Shown here piece by piece: positions 27,425 through 35,027 of a stretch of 64,000 bases of DNA. The notes under the pieces were generated by a model. The model ran no database searches. It had not been told where the DNA came from and worked only from the letters and a program-made list of their open reading frames with translations. The stretch spans positions 1 to 64,000 of the forward strand of contig JANQQN010000278.1 in assembly GCA_028289325.1 (NCBI GenBank), given 5' to 3'. Source of the stretch: Myxococcota bacterium (GTDB lineage: Bacteria > Myxococcota > Kuafuiibacteriia > Kuafuiibacteriales > Kuafuiibacteriaceae). How positions within the stretch are numbered: the stretch's first letter is position 1; each line of letters starts with the position of its first letter. Both the position numbers and the translations under genes were made by a program.

Positions 27425-28510
27425 GTGGCTGATGAAAACGTATCCGTCGAGGTCGACCGGACCGACGTCACCAAGACCCGCATCGTGCCGTCGCCGGTTC
27501 CGGCGTTGGCCGAGGGGGGCGTCCGGTTTCAGGTCGAGCGATTCGCGCTGACCGCCAATACGACGACCTACGCGCTGTTCGGGGACATGCTCGGGTACTG
27601 GGGCTTCTTCCCGACCGAAGCGGGATGGGGTCGGGTACCTGCGATCGGCTGGGGCCGTGTTATCGAGTCGAATCAGCCCGATGTGCCGGTCGGCGGTCGG
27701 TACTTCGGTTGGTATCCGATGAGCCGCATCGTCGACCTCGAAGTGTCGGTCACGCCGGAGGGCGTTCGCGATGAAGGGGCGCATCGGGGCCCCCACGCCG
27801 CGGTCTATCGGGCGTTCCTGAGCACCGACCGCGACCCGTTCCACCAGCGGGGCGACGACATAGAAGATCGACACGCCCTGTTGCGAGGATTGTTCTTGAC
27901 CTCGTTTTTGGCCGACGACTTCTTCGGCGCCGCCGACTACTTCGGCGCGTCGCGGGTCGTCGTCTTGTCCGCGTCGAGCAAGACCGGAATCGGCTTCGCG
28001 GAGCGAGCATCGGCCCGCTCGGGGCTCGAGGTTGTCGGGCTCACGTCGAAGCGCAACGAGGCTTTCGTGCGGAGTCTGGGATGTTACGGCCGGGTGATGA
28101 CCTACGACGAGCTCGATGCGCTGCCCGACGACGCGGATTCGGTGTCCATCGACATGGCCGGTAATCCTGCCATTTTGGCCGCGCTGCACGACCGGCTGGG
28201 AGACCGCCTGCGGTACTCGATGATCGTAGGCAAGAGCCACGCCGGCGCCCCGCAGCACGCGGCTCCGAGTCGGGGGCCGAAGCCCGAGATGTTCTTTGCG
28301 CCGTCTCAAGTCCAAAAGCGGATAAAGGACTGGGGGCGCGACGGGTACCAGGCGCGTACCCGCGAGGCCCTTCACGCGTTCATCGAGGGAAGCGTCCGCT
28401 GGCTGACGGTAGAGCGGACTCAGGGCGCCGACGCGGTGGTCGCGACGTGGCTCGATACCCTGGCCGGACGAGTGCCTCCCGACTCAGGGCGCATCGTGAG
28501 CCTCGATTAG
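27425..28510 (+). CDS. DUF2855 family protein (MDR-like)
   Basis: 361 residues from GTG at 27425; an ATG at 27359 is in frame but adds a segment unlike the family start. The N-terminal block VRFQVERFALTANTTTYALFGD followed by YWGFFP and GWGRVPAIGWGRVIES is typical of DUF2855, which resembles the N-terminal GroES-like domain of medium-chain dehydrogenases. The Rossmann part is weak: RVVVLSASSKTGIGFAE has an S-S-K-T loop rather than GxGxxG. Reaction unknown. It is not obviously in an operon with its neighbours. Confidence 0.7.
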   Translation: MADENVSVEVDRTDVTKTRIVPSPVPALAEGGVRFQVERFALTANTTTYALFGDMLGYWGFFPTEAGWGRVPAIGWGRVIESNQPDVPVGGRYFGWYPMSRIVDLEVSVTPEGVRDEGAHRGPHAAVYRAFLSTDRDPFHQRGDDIEDRHALLRGLFLTSFLADDFFGAADYFGASRVVVLSASSKTGIGFAERASARSGLEVVGLTSKRNEAFVRSLGCYGRVMTYDELDALPDDADSVSIDMAGNPAILAALHDRLGDRLRYSMIVGKSHAGAPQHAAPSRGPKPEMFFAPSQVQKRIKDWGRDGYQARTREALHAFIEGSVRWLTVERTQGADAVVATWLDTLAGRVPPDSGRIVSLD

Positions 28511-28516
28511 ATCGAT

Positions 28517-28551
28517 CCTTTCGGCATGCCGTCGGCCGACGCGTCGAAAGG
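28517..28551. terminator. Inverted repeat between convergent genes (candidate terminator)
   Basis: CCTTTCG (28517-28523) and CGAAAGG (28545-28551) flank a palindromic core GTCGGCCGAC, giving a nested hairpin in the gap between the stop codon at 28510 and the convergent stop at 28588. Confidence 0.4.
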
Positions 28552-28587
28552 TGGCGATCCCTCGCGTCGCGCAGGCGCTTGCTCGCG

Positions 28588-30156
28588 TCAGCCTTCTGCC
28601 CGCTGCCGCAGGTCGATGGTCGCGCCCGCGGTGCGCAGCCGGGCCCGAAGGGCCTGAGCGCTCTTGCGATCGAGGTCGGAACGCACGGCGCAGGGCGTGG
28701 CGTCGAGAAGCTCTTTGGCTTCGCGCACCGCGCCGCCCAGCTCATCTCGCAGGGCTCTCAGCAGTTCGATGGGGCGTGGTCCGGGATTGACGACGACGAC
28801 GTCGAAGGTCGGCGGACGCAGATAGAACCGGCCGTCGAGGTGCGCTTCGAGGGCCGCCCGCCAGTTTGCGCGGGCCTCGAGCCGCTCGAGCACGGCCGCT
28901 AGCGCGACCCGCAGACGAACCAGAAACACGATCTCCGCGGGGCGGGCGAGGGCTTCGAAGTCGCGAACGCCGCGCGCGATCGACTGCACCTGTTCCGCGT
29001 TCGGGCGGCGGATCACCGACGGCGTGGGCTCGAGCATGGGCTCGAAGAGCCAGTGGAGGACCCGATGGACGGGCCGGTCGTCGAGGCGACCGGCCGGGAG
29101 CACGCCGAGGGCGTCCAGCGCGGACCGTACCCGGGGGCGATCGTCTGCGATGACCGCGGCCGCCAGTTCTCGCAGGGGAGCGACGGCGTGGGGCCCAAAG
29201 GTCCGGGCGGAGCCGTGGTCGACGACGGCGATGCGGCCGTCGGTCAAGAACACGGAGTTTCCAGGGTGGGGATCTGCATTGTACGCGCCCATCAGGAACA
29301 GGGAGCCGACGTAAAAGTCGAACAGGGCGAGACCGGCCCGTTGGCGGGCCCGCGAGCTGGGATTTTGGCGGATGAAGCCATCGACGTGCTGTCCTTCGAC
29401 AAAACAGGAGGTCAGCACGGCGGCGGTCGAAAAGTCGGTATCGACGGAGGGGACAACGATGACCGGATGCTCCTCGAAACACCGGGCGAAGGCCCGCTGG
29501 TGCGCGCTCTCTCGTTCGTAGTCGCACTCCTCGAGGATCCGCGCCTGCACGTCTTGCAGCAGCGCGTCGCCTCGGAGGCCCCGACGACGGAAGCCGTTCA
29601 TTGCCTGGGCGCCGAGGGCGGCGGGTCTAAAGTCGAAGCGGATGGCGTCGTCGATGCCCGGGTAGCGGACTTTGACCGCCACCGGCTTGCCGTCGAGCTT
29701 GGCGCGGTGAACCTGCCCGATCGATGCCACGGCGAACGGTCGAGGGTCCATTGAAGCGAGTAAAAGGGATGACCGAGGTCCGAGCTCCCGCTCGACCACG
29801 GCGCGAATTCGGCCGAAGGGGAGCGCCGGGGCGTGGGATTCGAGGGCCGAGAACGCCGGCCTCAGTTCGTCAGGGATGCGCGAGTCCATGTAGCCCGCGA
29901 GCTGCCCGAGCTTCATCGGCACGCCCTTGAGGCGAGCCAGCGCGCTCACCGCGCGTTCGGCGGCCCTTCGGTCGGCCTGGGCGCGCGAACCGCTCCCCGG
30001 CAGAACTCTGGCCAGCCGCCGAAAGCCCCCTCGCGCTGCGATTCCCGATGCGTGCTGGAGGCGGGCGATCGCCGACACCGGAAGGTCTGCGGTCGCTCCG
30101 GACAATCGATCCGCCACCGCCCGCCGAAGCTCGGTCGAAGACTCATTGAGGGTCAT
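28588..30156 (-). CDS. ABC1/UbiB-family atypical kinase fused to L7/L12-like C-terminal domain
   Basis: 522 residues. The ABC1 signatures are present: MKLGQLAGYMD (the KxGQ motif), PFAVASIGQVHRAKL (Ala-rich loop), VAVKVRYPG (Lys), EECDYERE, and YNADPHPGN. The metal-binding triad reads DHG instead of DFG. The final 72 residues, from FDVVVVNPGP (about 451), follow the ribosomal L7/L12 C-terminal pattern: IELLRALRDE, VREAKELLDATP and LRARLRTAGATIDL. The L7/L12 C-terminal domain is the factor-binding tip of the ribosome stalk; fused to a kinase it may provide a protein-binding arm (inference). It overlaps the upstream stop by four bases (ATGA), so it is the last gene of the run. Confidence 0.85.
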   Translation of the reverse strand: MTLNESSTELRRAVADRLSGATADLPVSAIARLQHASGIAARGGFRRLARVLPGSGSRAQADRRAAERAVSALARLKGVPMKLGQLAGYMDSRIPDELRPAFSALESHAPALPFGRIRAVVERELGPRSSLLLASMDPRPFAVASIGQVHRAKLDGKPVAVKVRYPGIDDAIRFDFRPAALGAQAMNGFRRRGLRGDALLQDVQARILEECDYERESAHQRAFARCFEEHPVIVVPSVDTDFSTAAVLTSCFVEGQHVDGFIRQNPSSRARQRAGLALFDFYVGSLFLMGAYNADPHPGNSVFLTDGRIAVVDHGSARTFGPHAVAPLRELAAAVIADDRPRVRSALDALGVLPAGRLDDRPVHRVLHWLFEPMLEPTPSVIRRPNAEQVQSIARGVRDFEALARPAEIVFLVRLRVALAAVLERLEARANWRAALEAHLDGRFYLRPPTFDVVVVNPGPRPIELLRALRDELGGAVREAKELLDATPCAVRSDLDRKSAQALRARLRTAGATIDLRQRAEG

Positions 30157-31334
30157 AGGAGTCGCAATGTGTGGGCGGCCTGCGCCAAGCGTTCAACCGC
30201 CGTCTTTAGAACCGGCTCGCTGTGAGCCGCGTTGATCTTCAGCTGGATACGCGCCGCGTTCTCCGGCACGACGGGATAGCACATACCCTGAACATAAACG
30301 CCTTGCTCGCTGAGGGCGTTCACCATTCGTTGAAGCGTAACCGCATCGCCGACGACCACCGTCAGGATCGCGTGCTCGCCTCCGTGAACTTCGAATCCCC
30401 GCTCTTGCAGCGCTTGTTTCAGCGCCCGCACATTCGCCAATATCTTGTCCGCCGGCGCTTCACCGCGGGCCACCAGGGTCAGTGCGGCCGACGCGGCGCC
30501 GGCGTCGGCGGGGGTCAGCGCGCCGGAGAAGAGGTAGGGGGTCGACTTTTGGCGGAGCCAGGCCACGATCTCTTTGCGCCCGGCGACGTATCCGCCGCCG
30601 CCGCCGCCCAGCACGTCGACGAAACCGCCGGTCACCGCGTGCACCCGCCCCTCGACGCCGGCGAGATCGAGGCCGCCGGCCTGGCGTTTGCCCAAGACGC
30701 CGACCCCGAGGGCGTCGTGAACCACGACCAACGCGTCATAACGTTCGGCGAGGTCGCAAATGTCGCGTAGGGGCGCAATGTTACCGCTGAGCGGAAAGAC
30801 GCCGTCGGTGACCACCAGCCGAAAGCGCGCCGTGCGCGAGCGCTTGAGGCGATCCTCCAGGCTCTCGAGGTCTTCGCTGCGATAGGCGAGCGTGCGGGCG
30901 CCGCACAGCCGGATACCTTCGGCCACGCTCGGATGAATCGCGGCGTCGACGAGGACGTAGTCTCGGGCGTCGAACAAGGCATCGAACAACCCGACGTTGG
31001 CCAGGTAGCCGCTACCGAACACGATCGCCTGCGGCACCCCGATGAATCCGGCGAGCTGCGCTTCGAGGTCGTGGTGCAGCTCGAGGGTTCCACCGAAGGC
31101 GCGGGGCGCGGGCAGGCCGTGTCCGTGGGCCCGGATAGCCGCGATCGCCGCCTCGGTCACTTCCGCCCGTTGGCCGAGACCGATGTAATCGCCGGCGGTG
31201 AACGCGATCGTGGCCGCTCCCGGTTCGTCATCGGCGTCGAGGTCGGCGGCGGCGGCGACCTCGGCCTTGTACAGGCCGGCCTGCCGCAGCTTCGTGGTTT
31301 CGCTGGAGAGATGGCGCAGCAGCGATCGGGTCAT
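30153..31334 (-). CDS. KBL/BioF-fold pseudoenzyme lacking the PLP lysine
   Basis: 393 residues; AGGAG about 11 bases before the ATG at 31334. It aligns with glycine C-acetyltransferase and 8-amino-7-oxononanoate synthase: TLELHHDLEAQLAGFIG, AIVFGSGYLANVGLFDAL, DAAIHPSVAEG, VVTDGVFPLSGNIAP, then VTGGFVDVLGGGGGGY. In true enzymes the last motif is TG[TG][LF][GS]K[AS][LF]G with the Schiff-base Lys; here residue 240 is Asp. The preceding DDSHA motif reads HDALG, so the His is also gone. It should not make a PLP aldimine, which suggests a structural or regulatory partner, as in the non-catalytic LCB1 subunit of serine palmitoyltransferase. Four-base overlaps join it to the genes on both sides. Confidence 0.8.
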   Translation of the reverse strand: MTRSLLRHLSSETTKLRQAGLYKAEVAAAADLDADDEPGAATIAFTAGDYIGLGQRAEVTEAAIAAIRAHGHGLPAPRAFGGTLELHHDLEAQLAGFIGVPQAIVFGSGYLANVGLFDALFDARDYVLVDAAIHPSVAEGIRLCGARTLAYRSEDLESLEDRLKRSRTARFRLVVTDGVFPLSGNIAPLRDICDLAERYDALVVVHDALGVGVLGKRQAGGLDLAGVEGRVHAVTGGFVDVLGGGGGGYVAGRKEIVAWLRQKSTPYLFSGALTPADAGAASAALTLVARGEAPADKILANVRALKQALQERGFEVHGGEHAILTVVVGDAVTLQRMVNALSEQGVYVQGMCYPVVPENAARIQLKINAAHSEPVLKTAVERLAQAAHTLRLL

Positions 31335-31957
31335 GGGGTTTCGGTCTCCTCGCCGCGGCTGGTACCGATGAACCACACCACCGCCGCCACGCAATGGGAC
31401 CACGACAGGCGCCGACGTCGCCCGGCGACGTCGAGGCAGTACGTGTCGATGGCTTGGGCCAACACTTCGGGGGGGGCCCCGACGGCGAGTGAGGCGTCGA
31501 GGTAGAGCCCGGTCACCAGTCTCGCGTAGCGGCGCCGGAGTTCGGCCAGCAGCTCCGTTCGGTAGTTTCGGTGCTCGTTCATGATCCGGTAGCGGACGGA
31601 CCGCGGCAAAAAGCGGGGCTCGCTGAATCGATTGGCGACGATCACGTCGGACACGAGCCGGCACCGCCGTCGGGCTGGCCCCCGACGCTGGCGGCAGTTT
31701 CGGCGAGCGGCTTCGAGCAGGCAGCCGATCTTCAGGCTCCGAAGCGGGGCTTGGCACTGGTTGCGCTCCACCGCGTACAGATAGTTGTAGGTGTCGGCTC
31801 GCTCTCGAGCATCGATGCTCTTTAAAGCCTCGAGCGTGGCTTGGATGGTTTGGCGACGCTGGTGGTCGGGCGTGGCCGGCGAACCGAGCGCCGCGGGTTC
31901 GGTCCCCGCGGCCAGGCCGAGAAGGCCCACAAGCCCCAGCGTCGCCGAGGTACTCAC
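31331..31957 (-). CDS. Uncharacterised 208-residue envelope protein
   Basis: A GTG at 31957 overlaps the previous stop by four bases (GTGA), and its own TGA overlaps the next ATG. The N-terminus (LGLVGLLGLAAGTEPAALG) is weakly hydrophobic and may be a signal. The rest is helical, Arg-rich and holds several Cys (NQCQAPLRSLKIGCLLEAARRNC, RRRCRL, TYCLD, SHCVAA), with a short hydrophobic end. I do not recognise a family. Its place between the pseudoenzyme and a three-helix membrane protein suggests a shared complex. Confidence 0.65.
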   Translation of the reverse strand: MSTSATLGLVGLLGLAAGTEPAALGSPATPDHQRRQTIQATLEALKSIDARERADTYNYLYAVERNQCQAPLRSLKIGCLLEAARRNCRQRRGPARRRCRLVSDVIVANRFSEPRFLPRSVRYRIMNEHRNYRTELLAELRRRYARLVTGLYLDASLAVGAPPEVLAQAIDTYCLDVAGRRRRLSWSHCVAAVVWFIGTSRGEETETP

Positions 31958-33561
31958 AGGCGGCTCCGCGCGTGGCGATAGTGTCGCCGGAAGGCCTCGA
32001 CGAAGTTCGTCAAGTGCACGTGGTACGGATATACGGCCAGCAAATCCGGGCGATCGTCGATCCACGGGTGGCCGAGGAAGATGTCCGTCTCCCGCAGCAG
32101 CTCGAGCTTGGTGAGCAGGCTCGTGGGCCGGGCGAATCGCTGCGCGGCGGCGCGACCGGCGTCGGCTTCCACCAACGACTGCTTGCTCTGAAGCTTGCCG
32201 TACCTGAACCCGGGCGCGAGGAGTCGGGCGAGGTGATCGAACACCTGGATCTGACCGCGGACGTTGGCCGAGAAAGGCGTGACGGTCACCGATCGAATCC
32301 CGAGCGCATGGCCGGCTACCGTCGCCGTGCGGCTTCTGAGCGCCGACGGTGTGGGGCCGAGCATCAGGCACTGAAAGCTGATGACCCGGGATACGTCCGG
32401 CGGCGCGGGCGCGCTGGGTGTCCGCCCGTCATCCTTGGCCAAACCGGCGGACAGCTTCGCGCGGCGGTGGCGCCCCAGCCCCGCCCTCACCTCGCCGAGG
32501 ACCCTGCGGGTCGCGAGGTAGCCGTCCGGATCGTTCAGCATTCGTTCGCAGGAGTCAGCGGCGGAGTTCCAATGGATCGTGTGCTCTCGGCATGACGCGA
32601 CCACGGTCGGATACGCGGGGTTGAACAACAGCTGACCCATCGCGTGCTCGACGATGAGGCTGGAGGCGAGGGGATCGTCTTCGATATCGGTGAGCAGCGG
32701 GGGCATTCGCGCCGTGCGCGCGTCGCAGGCCGCGGCGTCCAGCGCTTCCACGACCCGGGGCACGATCCCCGACCGAGGGGCGGGGAGGTTCGTGAACAGA
32801 TGGTGCGACGCGCGAGGCGTGCGGGCGACCGGGTCGCGCCGGGCAAGCAGGAGAGCGCCCAGGTGATCGCGACGTTCTTCGACCTTGGCCAGCGAAGACC
32901 GGACCTCGTCGATCACGTCCGGCACCAAGGCCGGCCGACGAGACTGCAGCAGCCGCCACGCGTAGTGGAGGTACGGCTCATCGAGCTGCCGGCGATCGCA
33001 TACGGCGGTGATCTCGGTGCGTTCCTGCGGCGCGCAGGGGCCGAGATCGCTCGCGTATCCTAGCTGGTAGGCTCGCCGAAGCAGCCCGCAGCCCGCGAGG
33101 CGGGGGTCTTCGGCTTTCGGGGGAGGGGCTTCGAGGCAGTACTGCAGGCCCGAAGGCTCGAACGCTTTCGACACCGACGTCAGCTGAGCCACGCCGCGGT
33201 TGTCGATGGTCAGCAAACCAACCTGCAAGAAGATCGCGATGTAGGCGGCCATGAGCCCCGCGCTTCGGGTCCGACGGACCCGAGCCGATCGACGCCGAGG
33301 CAGATGGCCGAAGGGATCCGTGCGCTCCACCCGAGGACTGCCGCCGGGGCCAATTCGGAGGTGGTGCTCGCTGGCTTGCCCCAGGCGACCGAGGTGAAAG
33401 ACCGCGCTCGCGGCCAGCACGGAGAAGATGCCGATCGTGAAGCCCGCCCAGATGTCGAGCTGAGCGAGATAGTCGCCCCGCAGTCGCCCCAGCATCGTGG
33501 TGCCCACCGCGCACGCCGCGAGCAGGGTCAACGCGGTTATCGTCTTCGCCCCGATCCGCAA
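31954..33561 (-). CDS. Uncharacterised membrane protein with three N-terminal helices
   Basis: 535 residues. Helices: TALTLLAACAVGTTML, WAGFTIGIFSVLAASAVFHL and LMAAYIAIFLQVGLLTI, separated by an Arg/Pro-rich cytosolic loop (residues about 65-100). The remaining 400 residues form a large, mostly helical domain, probably periplasmic, with several Cys (QYCLEAPPP, AGCGLLRR, GPCAPQE) that could be disulfides. No family is recognised. Its start lies six bases after the stop of the MotB-like gene, so it is translationally coupled to the channel pair; an accessory or stator-linked role is an inference. Confidence 0.65.
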   Translation of the reverse strand: MRIGAKTITALTLLAACAVGTTMLGRLRGDYLAQLDIWAGFTIGIFSVLAASAVFHLGRLGQASEHHLRIGPGGSPRVERTDPFGHLPRRRSARVRRTRSAGLMAAYIAIFLQVGLLTIDNRGVAQLTSVSKAFEPSGLQYCLEAPPPKAEDPRLAGCGLLRRAYQLGYASDLGPCAPQERTEITAVCDRRQLDEPYLHYAWRLLQSRRPALVPDVIDEVRSSLAKVEERRDHLGALLLARRDPVARTPRASHHLFTNLPAPRSGIVPRVVEALDAAACDARTARMPPLLTDIEDDPLASSLIVEHAMGQLLFNPAYPTVVASCREHTIHWNSAADSCERMLNDPDGYLATRRVLGEVRAGLGRHRRAKLSAGLAKDDGRTPSAPAPPDVSRVISFQCLMLGPTPSALRSRTATVAGHALGIRSVTVTPFSANVRGQIQVFDHLARLLAPGFRYGKLQSKQSLVEADAGRAAAQRFARPTSLLTKLELLRETDIFLGHPWIDDRPDLLAVYPYHVHLTNFVEAFRRHYRHARSRL

Positions 33562-33567
33562 TTCAGC

Positions 33568-34173
33568 TTACTCCTCGTCGACCGCCTTCACGCTGACGAT
33601 CTTGTCATCGATGGTGATCCGCCGGTTGCGCGACTTGGCTTCCCGAAGCGCGGCGGCCTGGGCGCGGGTGATGTCTCCCTGGAATATCGGCGTCTCCTGA
33701 GCTGGAGAGTTGTCGGCGTGGGTGCACAACACGACGTGGTCGGTGATCTCGGGACCGTAGGATTCGATCTCCCTGAACACCGCGAACGCCCGCCGATAGC
33801 CCAGGGCGAGGTTACGGATCTTGTCTCCGTCGCTGTCGGTGTGGCCGTGGATGACCAGAAGGCGTCGATTGAGCCCGCCGAGGTCGAAGTTGAGCACTTC
33901 GCCCGAGTCGTCCTCGAATAGCTTACGAAAGACGTCGTGTCCCTCGGGGGTGAGATTGGACTTGCCCGACGGGAACAGAACGTCACCGGGCAGGCTAACG
34001 GTTCGCGTCGTCTCCTCACCCGTGGCGCGGGCCGCGCTCTCGTCGCGGCCCTTGTTGATCGACCACAGGATGACGAAGAACACCATCACGATGGTGATCA
34101 GGTCCATGTAGATGATCTGCCAGACCTCGGACTTCTTCCGCGGGATCCGCGGCAAAACGTATACCCGCCTCAC
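33568..34173 (-). CDS. MotB/OmpA-like stator or energy-coupling subunit
   Basis: 201 residues. One membrane helix (IIYMDLITIVMVFFVILWSI) has the critical Asp24 expected to carry the proton in MotB, ExbD and TolR. The C-terminal 130 residues resemble the OmpA peptidoglycan-binding domain: GDVLFPSGKSNLTPEGHDVF, LLVIHGHTDSDGDKIRNLALGYRRAFAV. So the protein couples proton flow through the partner channel (the next gene upstream) to the cell wall. Its ATG overlaps the stop of the MotA-like gene by four bases. Confidence 0.85.
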   Translation of the reverse strand: MRRVYVLPRIPRKKSEVWQIIYMDLITIVMVFFVILWSINKGRDESAARATGEETTRTVSLPGDVLFPSGKSNLTPEGHDVFRKLFEDDSGEVLNFDLGGLNRRLLVIHGHTDSDGDKIRNLALGYRRAFAVFREIESYGPEITDHVVLCTHADNSPAQETPIFQGDITRAQAAALREAKSRNRRITIDDKIVSVKAVDEE

Positions 34174-35027
34174 GAGCCGACCCGCACTTTCGCTTTCGTC
34201 TCGACCAACACTTCGAGCGCTCGACAGAAGGTTTCGAAGTCGTAATCCAGCGCCTTGAGACGCTGGTCGAACCGAGAGGCGATGATCTTGTATACCGACG
34301 AGAACACCGCACCGTACAGCGTCGTCTTGAGCGCGAGCGCGAGTTGGGGAGAGACGAACTCGATGGTGACGTCGGCGCTGAGGCTGTCGAACATGCCGAT
34401 GAGCCCGATGATGGTGCCGATGAGCCCGAACAAAGGCATCGCGCCGGCGACGAATTCAAGGTGGGCGCTCGAGTAGTCGTACAGCTCGTGGCACTCGGCG
34501 TAATACGCGTGGGCGATGTACTGCAGGTATTCGGAGGGCTCAGGCTGTCGATCGAGGACGGCGGCGATGTCTCGCGACAGCGGGTTGTCGGGAAGCTTGA
34601 CCGTGACGCCGGGTTTGACCGGGCCCAAGGTCACCGTTCCCGTGGCGTCGGGACGGATCTGTAGGAACCGCTGGAGGGGGACCAGGGTCTCCTGCAGGTA
34701 CGCGGCCTGTTGAATGACGTGTTTGCTCGAGAAGAACACGGTCACCGACGACAGGAACAGCTTCACCAGCTCCGCTCCCGTCACGTAGACCAGGAGCGCG
34801 AACGACACCATCAACATCGAGATGAAGTAGCTCTCGGTGACGAAGAAGATGGCGGCCGCCACGAACAGGAGGCCGCATCCCAGCAGCCCGAACACGCCGG
34901 CGCCCGCCGCCGCTTTGTTGATGGCCAGGCGGGACCGATTGACGGTGTCGAAGAAGAGCCGGTCGTCGTCTTCGACGCCGGACCCGGCCGACGGGGGCCT
35001 AGTCGTGGGATTGTTGTTTTCGGTCAT
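34170..35027 (-). CDS. MotA/TolQ/ExbB-like proton channel
   Basis: 285 residues from the ATG at 35027 (MTENNNP); an upstream ATG at 35060 would extend it by eleven residues. Two N-terminal helices (GVFGLLGCGLLFVAAAIFFV, FISMLMVSFALLVYVTGAEL) and the family signature late in the protein: EFVAGAMPLFGLIGTIIGLIGMFD, with the Pro-x-x-Gly-x-x-Gly-Thr helix, then LALALKTTLYGAVFSSVYKIIASRF. It should form the ring that conducts protons for the MotB-like protein. Its start lies 29 bp inside the upstream gene's 3' end, another overlap in this run. Confidence 0.85.
   Translation of the reverse strand: MTENNNPTTRPPSAGSGVEDDDRLFFDTVNRSRLAINKAAAGAGVFGLLGCGLLFVAAAIFFVTESYFISMLMVSFALLVYVTGAELVKLFLSSVTVFFSSKHVIQQAAYLQETLVPLQRFLQIRPDATGTVTLGPVKPGVTVKLPDNPLSRDIAAVLDRQPEPSEYLQYIAHAYYAECHELYDYSSAHLEFVAGAMPLFGLIGTIIGLIGMFDSLSADVTIEFVSPQLALALKTTLYGAVFSSVYKIIASRFDQRLKALDYDFETFCRALEVLVETKAKVRVGS

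Noticed and set aside
30153-31334. Functional glycine C-acetyltransferase or BioF
   Set aside because: The PLP-binding Lys and the partner His are absent, and no tdh or bio genes are near.
33568-35027. Zorya defence system (ZorAB)
   Set aside because: The MotA/MotB-like pair is similar in kind, but ZorA's long tail and ZorC/D/E are missing; the neighbours are unrelated.
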